From: Betaproteobacteria bacterium
Lineage (GTDB): Bacteria; Pseudomonadota; Gammaproteobacteria; Burkholderiales; SG8-41
Assembly (NCBI GenBank): GCA_021300125.1
Contig: JAJTHX010000246.1
Location: 1-11,643 of the forward strand
Direction: 5' to 3'
Length of the DNA stretch: 11,643 nucleotides
Shown here: piece by piece, positions 1 to 7,192 of the stretch
Layout: each line of letters begins with the position of its first letter
Numbering within the stretch: position 1 is the stretch's first letter
Notes under the pieces: model-generated
What the model saw: the letters and a program-made list of their open reading frames with translations, nothing else
Database searches by the model: none
What the model was told of the DNA's origin: nothing
Position numbers and translations under genes: made by a program

Positions 1-256
1 ACATGTAATGGGTATCCAGCCCGTTGATGCGCACCGCCATCACCTTGCGACCCCAGTCAACGTCATTCAGCGCGGCAACCACATTCCTGCGCGCCCGCGG
101 CTTGTCGTCGGGCGCCACCGCGTCCTCAAGATCGAGAAATATGACGTCGGCGGCGGACTTCGCCGCCTTCTCGAAAATCGCGGTGTTGATGCCGGGCACC
201 GCCAGTTCGGAGCGGGTCAGCCGCGGCGTTGCCGGTTCGGGTTGGGTAAAACTCAT
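1..256 (-). CDS. CitE/HpcH-family lyase, malyl-CoA lyase-like (N-terminal part, runs off the left edge)
   Basis: Only the first 85 residues are present; the rest lies beyond position 1. The ATG at 254-256 follows the upstream stop codon by one base (TGAAATG) and has a GGAGAG ribosome binding site at 262-267, inside the last codons of the upstream gene, so translational coupling is likely. Visible motifs are RSELAVPG near residue 15, VIFLDLEDAVAPDDK near residues 38-52 (the acidic LDLEDAV strand typical of this TIM-barrel family) and VRINGLDTHYM at the end of the visible part, whose Arg contacts the substrate carboxylate in relatives. The wording of these motifs is closest to L-malyl-CoA/beta-methylmalyl-CoA lyases, which cleave a malyl-CoA thioester to glyoxylate plus acetyl- or propionyl-CoA. 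A citramalyl-CoA lyase or a CitE-like enzyme of other specificity is possible. Family membership is secure; the exact substrate is inferred. The metal-ligand and catalytic C-terminal half cannot be seen. Confidence 0.88.
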   Translation of the reverse strand, partial: MSFTQPEPATPRLTRSELAVPGINTAIFEKAAKSAADVIFLDLEDAVAPDDKPRARRNVVAALNDVDWGRKVMAVRINGLDTHYM

Positions 257-257
257 T

Positions 258-1142
258 TCAGCTCTCCTGGTTCGTGCCCGATATCTGCTCGAGCACCTTG
301 ATCAGCGCCGCGAGGTCGTCGCGGCCGCGGTCCTGCGCCATCAGCGCGTTGATCTGCTGCAGCACCAGCGCTGCGGCCGGCACCGGCACATTCCTGCCGT
401 GGGCCAGCTCGAGCACGATGCCGAGATCCTTGTGGTACAGCCGGGTGTCGATGCCATTGGCGAAATCGCGCGACACCATGCGGGTGCCGAACACCTCCAT
501 CACGCGGCTTGCCGCGACACCGCCCATCATCACTTCGCGCACCTTGCCCGGATCGGCGCCGAGCCGCGTCGCGAGATTCAGCGCTTCGGCAATCCCCTGG
601 GCCGCGACCAGCAATGCGAGCTGGTTGCAGGCCTTGGTCACCTGGCCGGCACCGATATCGCCGACACGGGTGATGGTTTTGCCCATGCAGGCCAACACCG
701 GCCGCATGCGTTCGAAGACTTCGGGCTTGCCGCCCACCATGATCGACAGCGATGCCTGCTCGGCGCCCATCGGCCCGCCGGACACCGGCGCGTCGAGCAT
801 TTCCACGCCCCGGGCTGCCAGCGCCCCGGCCAGCGCGCGCGCTGCCACCGGTGAAATGGTTTCCATGTCGATGACCACGCTGCCCGGCCGGGCACCGTGG
901 ATGACACCCTGCGGATCCAGCAGGACCTGCTCGACGTCGGCAGCCGTGGTGACCATGGTAATCACCACCTCGCTTGCCGCGGCGAGTGCCGACGGCGTTT
1001 CATGACGCGTTGCGCCCGCGGCCACCAGCGGGGCAGCGCTGTCGGCGCGGCGGGCCCAGACGCCGAGGTGATGGCCGGCCTTGAGCAGGTGGCCGGCCAT
1101 GTGGCGCCCCATCGCGCCGAGTCCGATGAATCCGATATGCAT
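258..1142 (-). CDS. NAD(P)-dependent beta-hydroxyacid dehydrogenase (3-hydroxyisobutyrate dehydrogenase / tartronate semialdehyde reductase family)
   Basis: This soluble oxidoreductase of 294 residues has the usual length for the family. From the ATG at 1142, the Rossmann motif GFIGLGAMG is at residues 4-12, the substrate-binding DAPVSGG at 117-123, and GAGQVTKACNQ at 164-174 carries the catalytic Lys170 and Asn174-region residues (K-x-x-N at 170-173). The C-terminal all-helical domain includes YHKDL near 236-240. The family oxidises or reduces beta-hydroxy acids: 3-hydroxyisobutyrate (MmsB), tartronate semialdehyde to glycerate (GarR/GlxR), or succinic semialdehyde and glyoxylate in GLYR-type members. 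The sequence alone does not decide among these; the neighbouring malyl-CoA-lyase-like and glyoxylate-reductase-like genes make a role in glyoxylate/glycerate metabolism attractive (inference). A GTG at 1151 would add three residues, but ATG at 1142 has an AGGGTGA site 5 nt upstream and gives the usual MHIGFIG start. The gene sits 10 nt after the AEC carrier stop and 1 nt before the lyase start. Confidence 0.93.
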   Translation of the reverse strand: MHIGFIGLGAMGRHMAGHLLKAGHHLGVWARRADSAAPLVAAGATRHETPSALAAASEVVITMVTTAADVEQVLLDPQGVIHGARPGSVVIDMETISPVAARALAGALAARGVEMLDAPVSGGPMGAEQASLSIMVGGKPEVFERMRPVLACMGKTITRVGDIGAGQVTKACNQLALLVAAQGIAEALNLATRLGADPGKVREVMMGGVAASRVMEVFGTRMVSRDFANGIDTRLYHKDLGIVLELAHGRNVPVPAAALVLQQINALMAQDRGRDDLAALIKVLEQISGTNQES

Positions 1143-1147
1143 GTTGC

Positions 1148-1154
1148 TCACCCT
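1148..1154 (-). promoter_or_regulatory. Ribosome binding site that favours the ATG start at 1142
   Basis: On the minus strand AGGGTGA lies 5 nt before the ATG at 1142 and overlaps the stop codon of the upstream AEC carrier gene. It covers the alternative GTG at 1151, so it supports the ATG rather than the GTG as the start of the beta-hydroxyacid dehydrogenase. Confidence 0.5.
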
Positions 1155-2118
1155 ATCGCTGGATCCAGCCCAGCGCCATGATCAGCGGGAGTGTCAGCCA
1201 GAACAGGATCGTGGTCCAGCCGATCAGCAGGGCTGCGGCCGCCGAATCGAGCTTGAAGCGGTCGGCCAGCAGCAGCGCGGTCATCATCGCCGGCGTGGTG
1301 CCTTCGACAATCGCGGCGTACTGGGCCTCACCCATGCGCGGATAGACCAGCGGTGCGACCAGCCACACCACCAGCGGCGTGAGCAGCAGCTTCACCGCGG
1401 CGCTGGCCAGCACCTCGCCCCGCGGCACCAGGTTGCGCCAGGGTATGGTCATGCCAAGCACGAACAGGATCACCGGGATCGTCGCCTGGCCAATGAACTG
1501 CGTGGCCTTGACCAGCGGCTCGTAGCTGAGGCCCAGCTGCTGGCAGGCAAAGCCGGCGAGGAAGGCCCAGATCGGCGGCATCGCCAGCATCACGCGCAGC
1601 ACCGCAGGCCGGGACGCATCACCGTCGCGGGAGCCCAGGCGCGTGGCGATCCACACCCCCAGCGTCCACACCAGCGGCATCGTCATCAGCATGTCGTTGA
1701 ACACCGCGTAGCGCAGCGCTTCGGCACCGAAGAAGAACACCAGCACCGGCGCGCCGATGTTGAAGGTGTTGCCGAACATGCCGCCGAGCATCAGCGCAGC
1801 ACGGGTCTGGTCGGTGAGCTGCGGCCACAGTGGCAAGCGGTAGAGCAGGACATAAAGCAGTGCGCCCGAGGCCAGCGAACCGATGCCCACCAGCAGCGGG
1901 ACCGACAGCAGTTCGAGGCTCAATGGCGTGCTTGAGGCTACCGCGAACAGGATGCAGGGATAGAACAGGTACATCACCAGCCGGTTCAGGCTGGAGCGCA
2001 TCTGCTCGACATCGGTGCCGGGAAAAAAGCGCGTCCACAGCGCGCCGGCACCGACCAGCAGCGACAGCGGCAGCATCACCTGCACCATCAGGTCGGCCAG
2101 CTGGGCGAAATAGCTCAT
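1153..2118 (-). CDS. AEC-family (auxin efflux carrier-type) organic acid transporter
   Basis: This integral inner-membrane protein has 321 residues, the usual AEC length, and about ten hydrophobic stretches (for example near residues 12-28, 46-62, 68-94, 108-130, 144-158, 173-192, 211-224, 238-258, 270-285 and 292-316). The pattern FGNTFNIGAPVLVFFFG at 115-131 matches the conserved Gly-Asn and Gly-Ala-Pro crossover region of the family, and an N-terminal bundle (PLSLLVGAGAL) followed by RSSLNRLVMYLFYPCLLF-like sequence is typical. Bacterial AEC members associated with catabolic genes carry small organic acids such as malonate (MdcF), malate or lactate; direction and substrate here are unknown. 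The ATG at 2118 is the natural start because the first transmembrane region follows at once, although no strong ribosome binding site is visible. It is followed closely by the beta-hydroxyacid dehydrogenase and preceded by an AT-rich spacer, so it may begin its own transcript or sit inside a longer operon. Confidence 0.9.
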   Translation of the reverse strand: MSYFAQLADLMVQVMLPLSLLVGAGALWTRFFPGTDVEQMRSSLNRLVMYLFYPCILFAVASSTPLSLELLSVPLLVGIGSLASGALLYVLLYRLPLWPQLTDQTRAALMLGGMFGNTFNIGAPVLVFFFGAEALRYAVFNDMLMTMPLVWTLGVWIATRLGSRDGDASRPAVLRVMLAMPPIWAFLAGFACQQLGLSYEPLVKATQFIGQATIPVILFVLGMTIPWRNLVPRGEVLASAAVKLLLTPLVVWLVAPLVYPRMGEAQYAAIVEGTTPAMMTALLLADRFKLDSAAAALLIGWTTILFWLTLPLIMALGWIQR

Positions 2119-2174
2119 CGCCGGTCACTGCCGCAGGAAAAAAAATTATTCAATTAATTCAATGACCTGCGTAC
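2119..2174 (-). promoter_or_regulatory. AT-rich spacer between dehydrogenase and AEC carrier; possible weak promoter or terminator
   Basis: This 56-nt gap is strikingly AT-rich compared with the surrounding DNA. On the plus strand it has an A8 run at 2138-2145 and two copies of ATTCAAT 9 nt apart (2149-2164 region). Read on the minus strand, AATAAT at 2150-2145 is one mismatch from the -10 consensus, but the hexamer 17 nt upstream (TACGCA) matches the -35 consensus poorly. A short AATTA/TAATT hairpin directly before the T8 run could also act as a weak terminator. Either role would split the dehydrogenase and AEC genes into separate expression units; neither is proved by the sequence. Confidence 0.3.
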
Positions 2175-3158
2175 CTAGGCGTGTGCTTCGGGATTGATCG
2201 GGTTGGGCGGCATCGCGTCGCCCAGTGCCGCCACCAGATTGCGCGCGGCGAGCATCGCCATTGCACGCCGCGTGGCCTCGGTCGAACTGCCGATGTGCGG
2301 CGCCAGCACTACGTTATCGAGTTGCAGGAATCCGGGATTCAGTTTCGGCTCGTTCTCGAAGACGTCGAGCCCGGCCCCGCGGATCACGCCGTTCTTCAGC
2401 GCCTCGACCAGCGCGGAGTCATCCACCACGCCGCCGCGGGTGGAATTGATCAGGATCGCGCCGGGCTTCATCTTCGCGATCTGCGCGGCGCCGATCAAAT
2501 GGTGTGTCTGCGGCGAATACGGCACCTGCAGCACCACGAAATCGGACTGTGCCAGCAGTTCTTCAAGCGAAGCGTAGCGGGCGTTGCAGCGCGCCTCCAG
2601 CTCGGGCGCGATGCGCTTGCGGTTGTGATAGAGCACGTTCATCTCGAAGCCCAGCGCGCGGCGCGCAATCGCCTGGCCGATGCGGCCCATGCCGACGATG
2701 CCCAGCGTCGCATGGTGCACGTCCACACCCAGCCACTGCTTCAGGCGCCAGCCGGTCCATTCGCCGGCGCGGATGCGGCGCTCGACCTCGGTGATGCGAC
2801 GCGCGGTGCCGAGCATCAGCGTCCACGCCAGGTCGGCGGTGCTGTCGTCGAGCACGCCGGGAGTGTTGGTGGCGAGCACGCGGCGTGCGGTGCAGGCCTG
2901 CACATCGATGTTGTTGTAGCCCACGGCGATGTTGGCCACCGCCTTCAGTTTCGGCGCCGCCGCGAGCAGCGCCGCGTCAACCCTGTCGGTCAGCGCGCAC
3001 ACCAGGCCCTCGCAGTCTGCCAGCGCCGCGGCCAGCGTTTGCGGCGTGTACGGCACATCCGCCTGGTTGTCGAGCACCGTGCAATGCTCGCGCAGGTAGT
3101 CAAGGGTGTCATCGAAGACTTCGCGGGTGACGAGGATTTTCGGTTTGGCGGCGTTCAT
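2175..3158 (-). CDS. D-isomer-specific 2-hydroxyacid dehydrogenase (glyoxylate/hydroxypyruvate reductase-like)
   Basis: This cytosolic NAD(P)H-dependent reductase has 327 residues, normal for the family. From the ATG at 3158, residues 1-100 form the substrate domain. The nucleotide-binding domain has GMGRIG at 156-161, and the catalytic triad characters are all present: Arg241 in NSTRGG, Glu270 in DVFENEP and His288 in APHIGSS. The sequence around VGYNNIDV (79-86) and HNRKR (178-182) resembles GyaR/GhrB-type glyoxylate and hydroxypyruvate reductases; the basic HNRKR after the second strand suggests a preference for NADPH (inference). The reaction would be interconversion of a 2-oxo acid such as glyoxylate, hydroxypyruvate or 2-ketogluconate with the D-2-hydroxy acid. 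A GTG at 3170 would add four residues; I prefer the ATG because GGA lies about 8 nt upstream and MNAAKPKILVT is a natural start. It lies 21 nt after the true end of the amidase gene, consistent with one operon. Confidence 0.92.
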   Translation of the reverse strand: MNAAKPKILVTREVFDDTLDYLREHCTVLDNQADVPYTPQTLAAALADCEGLVCALTDRVDAALLAAAPKLKAVANIAVGYNNIDVQACTARRVLATNTPGVLDDSTADLAWTLMLGTARRITEVERRIRAGEWTGWRLKQWLGVDVHHATLGIVGMGRIGQAIARRALGFEMNVLYHNRKRIAPELEARCNARYASLEELLAQSDFVVLQVPYSPQTHHLIGAAQIAKMKPGAILINSTRGGVVDDSALVEALKNGVIRGAGLDVFENEPKLNPGFLQLDNVVLAPHIGSSTEATRRAMAMLAARNLVAALGDAMPPNPINPEAHA

Positions 3159-3179
3159 CTGGCATTCCACGGCAAGGGT

Positions 3180-3290
3180 TCAGCGCAAGTTCCGCCACAG
3201 CGCGGCTGCGGCGCGGATCAGTCCGGCATCGTTGCCGCGGCGCGCCACCAGCTGCACGCCCAGCGGCAGCCCGTTGGCGCCGCTGAGCGC
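3180..3290 (-). other. Displaced C-terminal segment of the amidase (out of frame with its main part)
   Basis: In the frame ending at the TGA at 3180-3182 this stretch reads LSGANGLPLGVQLVARRGND followed by a helix ending in WRNLR. The NGLPLGVQLV pattern is the well-known C-terminal strand of amidase-signature enzymes and should directly follow FAGLPAITLP in the main frame. Removing one GC from the GCGC at about 3288-3292, or adding one base there, restores a single uninterrupted protein. Removing GC gives ITLPLSGANG, which is the more usual family wording. The true end of the gene is thus 3180, 21 nt before the downstream dehydrogenase start. Confidence 0.85.
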
Positions 3291-4474
3291 GGCAAGGTGA
3301 TCGCCGGCAGGCCGGCGAAGGTCCACAGCGTACAGAAGACCGGATCTCCGGTCGAGTCGAGTCCACGCGGGGCGGTGCCGGGCACCGCCGGGGTGACCAA
3401 GGCGTCGACACGGTCGAACAGCGGATCGAAACCCGCATTGACCTCGCCGATGCGCGCCCGCGCGGCAGCCACGGCCTGCGGCGCGAGTGCTCGGCCACGT
3501 TCGATCTGCGCACACAGCGAGGCCGAGAGGCGATCCCGGCCCTGCTCCCACTCGCCGGCAAAATTCTCCGCGATCTCGGCTTCCATCACCGTGCGCTGCC
3601 AGTCCCAGGCCCCTGCCGCGGCCTCCGGCATCACCAGCTCGCGCAGCGCAAGGCGGCGCGCGAGGCCTTCGAAAGCCGCCCGCGTGTCTTCTGCGGCGCG
3701 AGGCCAGGCCGCGGTGCGTATCCACGCCAGCTTCGGTGCTGCAGCATCAGCGGCAGCACCGATCAGTTGTCCACCGGCCTCACCGCCAATCAGCACAGCA
3801 GCAAGACGCGCGGCGTCCTCCACCGAGCGTGCAAACACACCCGCCTGGTCCAGCGTCGGTGACTGGCGCAGGATGCCGTCGCGCGGAATCAGGCCGAAGC
3901 CCGGCTTGTAGCCGACAACACCGCAGAAAGCGGCTGGCCGGATTACCGAGCCGTTGGTCTGGGTGCCGATCGCCGCCGGCACCATGCCCGCCGCCACCGC
4001 CGCGGCCGAGCCGCTGGAGGAGCCGCCCGGCGTATGCGCAGGATCATGCGGATTGCGCGTCTTGCCCGGCGCATAGGTGGCCAGCTCGGTGGTCACCGTC
4101 TTGCCGAAAATCACGGCGCCGGCCTCGCGCAGCCGCGCCACCACCTCGGCATCCCGCTGCGGGCGGCGTCCGGCATGGAGCACGGTGCCGTTCTCGGTGG
4201 GCATGTCGGCGGTGTCGATGATGTCCTTCACACCGACAGGCACGCCATGCAGCGGCCCGCGGTCCAGCCGCGCATCGACGGCGCGGGCCTGCGCGAGCAC
4301 CAGCCCGCGGTCGAGATGGGCCCAGGCCTGCACCTGCGCATCCACCGCATCCACCCGCGCCAGGCAGGCCTCGCTGGCGACCAGCGCAGTCAGCGTACCC
4401 GCGGCGCAGCGCTCGCGGATTCCACAAACGCCGAGGGCGCCCTCGGCGCCCCCGGCTGCGGATGCAGGATTCAC
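3218..4474 (-). CDS. Amidase-signature family hydrolase, frameshifted near its C-terminus
   Basis: This is a Ser-cisSer-Lys amidohydrolase. As written the frame gives 418 residues. The triad is visible as Lys83 (GVKDI), Ser152 in the GGSSSGS segment and Ser176 in TQTNGSV. The spacings of 69 and 24 residues equal those of malonamidase E2 (Lys62, Ser131, Ser155), so the catalytic core is intact. The family hydrolyses amide bonds of small or aryl-alkyl amides, or acts in GatA-like roles; context favours a catabolic amidase that frees a carboxylic acid. At Pro395 (3290-3292) the reading frame is lost: the last 23 residues are out of frame and the conserved C-terminal segment continues in another frame to a stop at 3180. 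Without the shift the protein would be about 430 residues. The start is GTG at 4474, 6 nt after the dctM stop with GAGG 5 nt upstream; the operon link to the TRAP genes is therefore tight. The defect could be a sequencing error, or a natural mutation that alters the last substrate-pocket strand and helix. Confidence 0.88.
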   Translation of the reverse strand: MNPASAAGGAEGALGVCGIRERCAAGTLTALVASEACLARVDAVDAQVQAWAHLDRGLVLAQARAVDARLDRGPLHGVPVGVKDIIDTADMPTENGTVLHAGRRPQRDAEVVARLREAGAVIFGKTVTTELATYAPGKTRNPHDPAHTPGGSSSGSAAAVAAGMVPAAIGTQTNGSVIRPAAFCGVVGYKPGFGLIPRDGILRQSPTLDQAGVFARSVEDAARLAAVLIGGEAGGQLIGAAADAAAPKLAWIRTAAWPRAAEDTRAAFEGLARRLALRELVMPEAAAGAWDWQRTVMEAEIAENFAGEWEQGRDRLSASLCAQIERGRALAPQAVAAARARIGEVNAGFDPLFDRVDALVTPAVPGTAPRGLDSTGDPVFCTLWTFAGLPAITLPRSAAPTGCRWACSWWRAAATMPD

Positions 4475-4480
4475 CGTGCC

Positions 4481-6544
4481 TCAGCGATACAGCACTTCCG
4501 GCAGCCACATGCCGATGCCTGGGAACATGTAGAGCAGGATCAGAGCGATGATCTGGATGCCCATGAACGGCAACATGCCGCCGAAGATCTGGTTCAACGT
4601 CACGTGCGGCGGTGACACGCCCTTCAGGTAGAACGCCGCCATCGCCACCGGCGGCGACAGGAAGGCCGTCTGCAGGTTGAGCGCGACCAGCAGGCCGAAG
4701 AACAGCGGATCAATGCCGAACTTGGGCAGCAGCGGAATGAAGATCGGCATGAAGATGACGATGATCTCGGTCCACTCCAGCGGCCAGCCGAGGATGAAGA
4801 TGATCAGCTGCGCGAGGATCAGGAACTGGATCGGCGTCAGTCCCAGCGACAGCACCCACTTCTCGATGATCTCCTGCCCGCCGAGCAGCGCAAAGGCGGC
4901 CGAGAAAATCGCCGAGCCGACAAACAGCCAGCACACCATCGCGCTGGTCTTGGCGGTGAGGAATGACGATTCCTTGATGATCACGCCGATTTCGCGGGTG
5001 GTACTGCCGACCGCGGCGAGTCCGGGGTTGCCGCGGTAATGCGCGACAAAGCGGTAAGCCGCGGCGAGGATGAATCCGCCGAAGGCGCCGACCGCGGCCG
5101 CTTCGGTCGGCGTTGCCAGGCCGAACACGATGGATCCGAGCACGGCAAGGATCAGCACCGCCAGCGGGAAAAATGAACTGAGCAGCATCTTGAAGATTTC
5201 GAAGCGCTGCCAGGTCCACAAGGCGTAGAGCACCGCCAGCAAGGCCACGCCACCAGCAAGCAGACCCCAGAACCAGGCCGGCGCCGGACGCGGCTCGGCT
5301 AATGCTGCAGGCGCAGCGCCAGCGGCCTCGGCCGCAACCGGCGCCGCCACCGCGGCCTGCTCGGTGCCCGATGGCTTGGGTTCCTGCAAACCGGTGGAGG
5401 AAGCGGGCGGCTCCTGCAACCCGGAGCTCGAAGGAGGAGGCTCCTGAAGTCCGGTGCTCGAGGGCGGGGGCTCCTGCAGCCCGGTGCCGCTTTCAGCCTG
5501 CGGTTCCTGTAACCCGCCGGAAGCTTCTGGAGCCGAGTCCTGGGTAGAGGCTGATCCGGCTTCGACCAGGCCGGAGGTGTCGGATTCCTGCAGCGGGGCG
5601 GTGACGGCGCTGTAGGTCAGCGCCAGTACACCCGCCACCGCCAGCGCCGGCAGCAGGGCCACCAACAACTGCCCCGCGGCGGTTGCCGAGGAAACACCCG
5701 GCACGCCGCGCAGCGCACCGGCCAGGCCCACCAGCGCGTTGCGGCCGCGCGAAGACAGGGTTGCCGCAAATGCCGGCAGATCGACACGACGCTCGCTTTC
5801 CGACAGGGCCGGCATCCACTCCGGCTTGATCAGCGCAACGATGATCACGTAGCCCACGTAAAGTGCGGCCAGCATGAGGCCCGGAAAGAACGCGCCGGCA
5901 TACAGCTGCACCACCGACACGCCGGCGGTAGCGCCATAGACGATCAGCAGGACCGAGGGCGGGATCAGGATGCCGAGACAGCCGCCCGCGGTCACCGCGC
6001 CGGCGGCGATCTGGGTCTTGTAGCCGGCCTTGAGCATCGCCGGCATCGCGAGCAGGCCCATCAGCGTCACCACAGCGCCGACGATGCCGGTGGCAGTGGC
6101 GAAAATCGCGCAGGTGACGATGGTGGCTACCGCCAGCGATCCCGGCACCCGCGCCATCGCCAGGTGCAGGCTCTTGAACAGCTTCTCGATCAGGGCCGCG
6201 CGTTCGACCAGATAGCCCATGAACACGAACAGCGGGACCGCAATCAGCACGTCGTTGGACATCACGCCGTAGGCGCGCTGCACCATCAGGTTCAGCACAT
6301 GATCCACCGCCTGGTCGGGGTTGCTGGTGCTGCGGTAAAAAAACCACGCAAACAGCACGCCCATGCCCATCAGCGTGAAGGCCGTCGGAAAACCGAGCAT
6401 GATCGCCACCACCACCAGCGCCAGCATCAGCAGGCCGAGGTGGCCGTTGGTCATGCTGGTCCACGGCGTCAGGAACAGCACCGGAATCACGATCAGCGCC
6501 ATGATCGAAAAACCGAACCACAACTCCTTGCGCATTTTGATCAT
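4481..6544 (-). CDS. dctM: TRAP transporter large permease (DctM/FcbT3-type) with a repeat-bearing insertion
   Basis: This is the main membrane subunit that couples sodium (or proton) entry to solute uptake in TRAP transporters. It has 687 residues, against roughly 430 for a simple DctM. Family landmarks are all present: SNDVLIAVPLFVFMGYL (96-112), GIVGAVVTLMGLLAMPAM (153-170), GGCLGILIPPSVLLIVYG (187-204), FGLATPTEAAAVGAFGG (464-480), LEWTEIIVIFMPIF (589-602) and LNLQTAFLSPPVAMAAFYLKG (622-642). The extra length comes from an additional N-terminal hydrophobic helix (about 10-27) and an insertion of roughly 200 residues (about 250-450). The insertion has a hydrophobic segment (291-311), a hydrophilic acidic linker (318-422) with GLQEP repeats, and a second hydrophobic segment (423-445). 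Positive residues flank it on the outside of the hairpin, so the linker is probably periplasmic (inference). The ATG overlaps the dctQ stop by 4 nt (ATGA). The core looks intact and functional. Larger FcbT3-type permeases exist, so extra length alone is not abnormal; the repeats are. Confidence 0.93.
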   Translation of the reverse strand: MIKMRKELWFGFSIMALIVIPVLFLTPWTSMTNGHLGLLMLALVVVAIMLGFPTAFTLMGMGVLFAWFFYRSTSNPDQAVDHVLNLMVQRAYGVMSNDVLIAVPLFVFMGYLVERAALIEKLFKSLHLAMARVPGSLAVATIVTCAIFATATGIVGAVVTLMGLLAMPAMLKAGYKTQIAAGAVTAGGCLGILIPPSVLLIVYGATAGVSVVQLYAGAFFPGLMLAALYVGYVIIVALIKPEWMPALSESERRVDLPAFAATLSSRGRNALVGLAGALRGVPGVSSATAAGQLLVALLPALAVAGVLALTYSAVTAPLQESDTSGLVEAGSASTQDSAPEASGGLQEPQAESGTGLQEPPPSSTGLQEPPPSSSGLQEPPASSTGLQEPKPSGTEQAAVAAPVAAEAAGAAPAALAEPRPAPAWFWGLLAGGVALLAVLYALWTWQRFEIFKMLLSSFFPLAVLILAVLGSIVFGLATPTEAAAVGAFGGFILAAAYRFVAHYRGNPGLAAVGSTTREIGVIIKESSFLTAKTSAMVCWLFVGSAIFSAAFALLGGQEIIEKWVLSLGLTPIQFLILAQLIIFILGWPLEWTEIIVIFMPIFIPLLPKFGIDPLFFGLLVALNLQTAFLSPPVAMAAFYLKGVSPPHVTLNQIFGGMLPFMGIQIIALILLYMFPGIGMWLPEVLYR
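5363..5515 (-). repeat. Five tandem GLQEP peptide repeats inside dctM
   Basis: Units begin at residues 344, 355, 365, 375 and 385 of the large permease. The first is 11 residues (GLQEPQAESGT) and the other four are 10, of the form GLQEP-(P/K)-(P/A)-S-(S/G)-(T/S). A degenerate relative, PLQESDTSG, occurs at 317-325. At DNA level the units are about 30 nt long but differ at many third positions: leucine alone is spelled TTA, CTG, CTT, TTG and TTG. The peptide is therefore better conserved than the DNA, which argues for an old repeat kept by selection rather than recent slippage. Confidence 0.9.
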
Positions 6545-7152
6545 GATTTCACCTGCGCTGCAGCCGCGGCGTTGACCTGCACGTCGTCGGCATGGACCAT
6601 GGCCTTCAGCTTGTCGACGTCAACCTCCTCGACATCCTCCTCGCGCGAGGGCCAACAGCCCTGTTTCAGACAGATCACGCAGCGCACGATCTCGACAATG
6701 CCCTGCAGCAGCAGCATCAGTCCGGCCATCGGAATCACGGTCTTGAAGGGATAGATGGGCGGGCCGTCGGCAGTGATGTTGGAATGTTCGTTGATCGCCC
6801 AGGATTCGGCAGCGAAGGAATAGCCAGCATAGGTCAGTGCGATGATGCCGGGAATGAAGAATACGATGTAGAGCACGAGATCAATGGCGGCCTGGGTGCG
6901 CGGCCGGAAGAAGCCGTAGAGCACGTCGCCGCGGACATGGCCGTTCTTGGACAGCGTGTAGGCGCCGGCCATCATGAACAGCGTGCCGTAGAGCATGATC
7001 ATCACGTCGAAGGCCCAGGCATGCGGGGAATCGAGCACGTAGCGGGAAAACACCTCGTAACTGATCAGCAGCGTCAGGCCGACGATCAGCCACGAGAAAC
7101 AGTGGCCGACAAAAGTGCTGGCCTTGTCGATGAAGAGCAGGAGTTTCTGCAT
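6541..7152 (-). CDS. dctQ: TRAP transporter small permease (DctQ/FcbT2-type)
   Basis: This is the small membrane subunit that pairs with the large permease. It has 203 residues with four hydrophobic segments at about 18-34, 46-66, 88-110 and 134-160. The EVFSRYVLDSPHAWAFD stretch (33-49) and the GHVRGDVLYGFF loop (71-82) are the family signatures, the latter being the cytoplasmic loop with conserved Arg/Asp. The tail after residue 168 is unusually acidic and hydrophilic (SREEDVEEVDVDK) and ends in an alanine-rich stretch, longer than in many DctQ proteins. The ATG at 7152 has GGAAGG at 7158-7163, 5 nt upstream. It starts about 40 nt after the terminator that follows dctP and ends inside the dctM start codon, so dctQ and dctM are surely co-translated. 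I see no good separate promoter between the terminator and dctQ, so expression probably relies on readthrough. Confidence 0.93.
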   Translation of the reverse strand: MQKLLLFIDKASTFVGHCFSWLIVGLTLLISYEVFSRYVLDSPHAWAFDVMIMLYGTLFMMAGAYTLSKNGHVRGDVLYGFFRPRTQAAIDLVLYIVFFIPGIIALTYAGYSFAAESWAINEHSNITADGPPIYPFKTVIPMAGLMLLLQGIVEIVRCVICLKQGCWPSREEDVEEVDVDKLKAMVHADDVQVNAAAAAQVKS

Positions 7153-7192
7153 ATGCGCCTTCCGTTACGCGGTATTGACCGCCCTGTCACCC

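Noticed and set aside
2181..3911. Long open frame of 576 codons on the plus strand, opposite the dehydrogenase and amidase
   Set aside because: It is antisense to two recognisable genes, is rich in Arg, His, Gln and Ala in the manner of GC-rich antisense frames, and shows no protein-family motif.
5363..5515. GLQEP repeats as a recent mobile or slippage-derived DNA repeat, or an assembly artefact
   Set aside because: The reading frame is kept throughout and the units differ at many synonymous positions, which is unlike recent duplication or an artefact.
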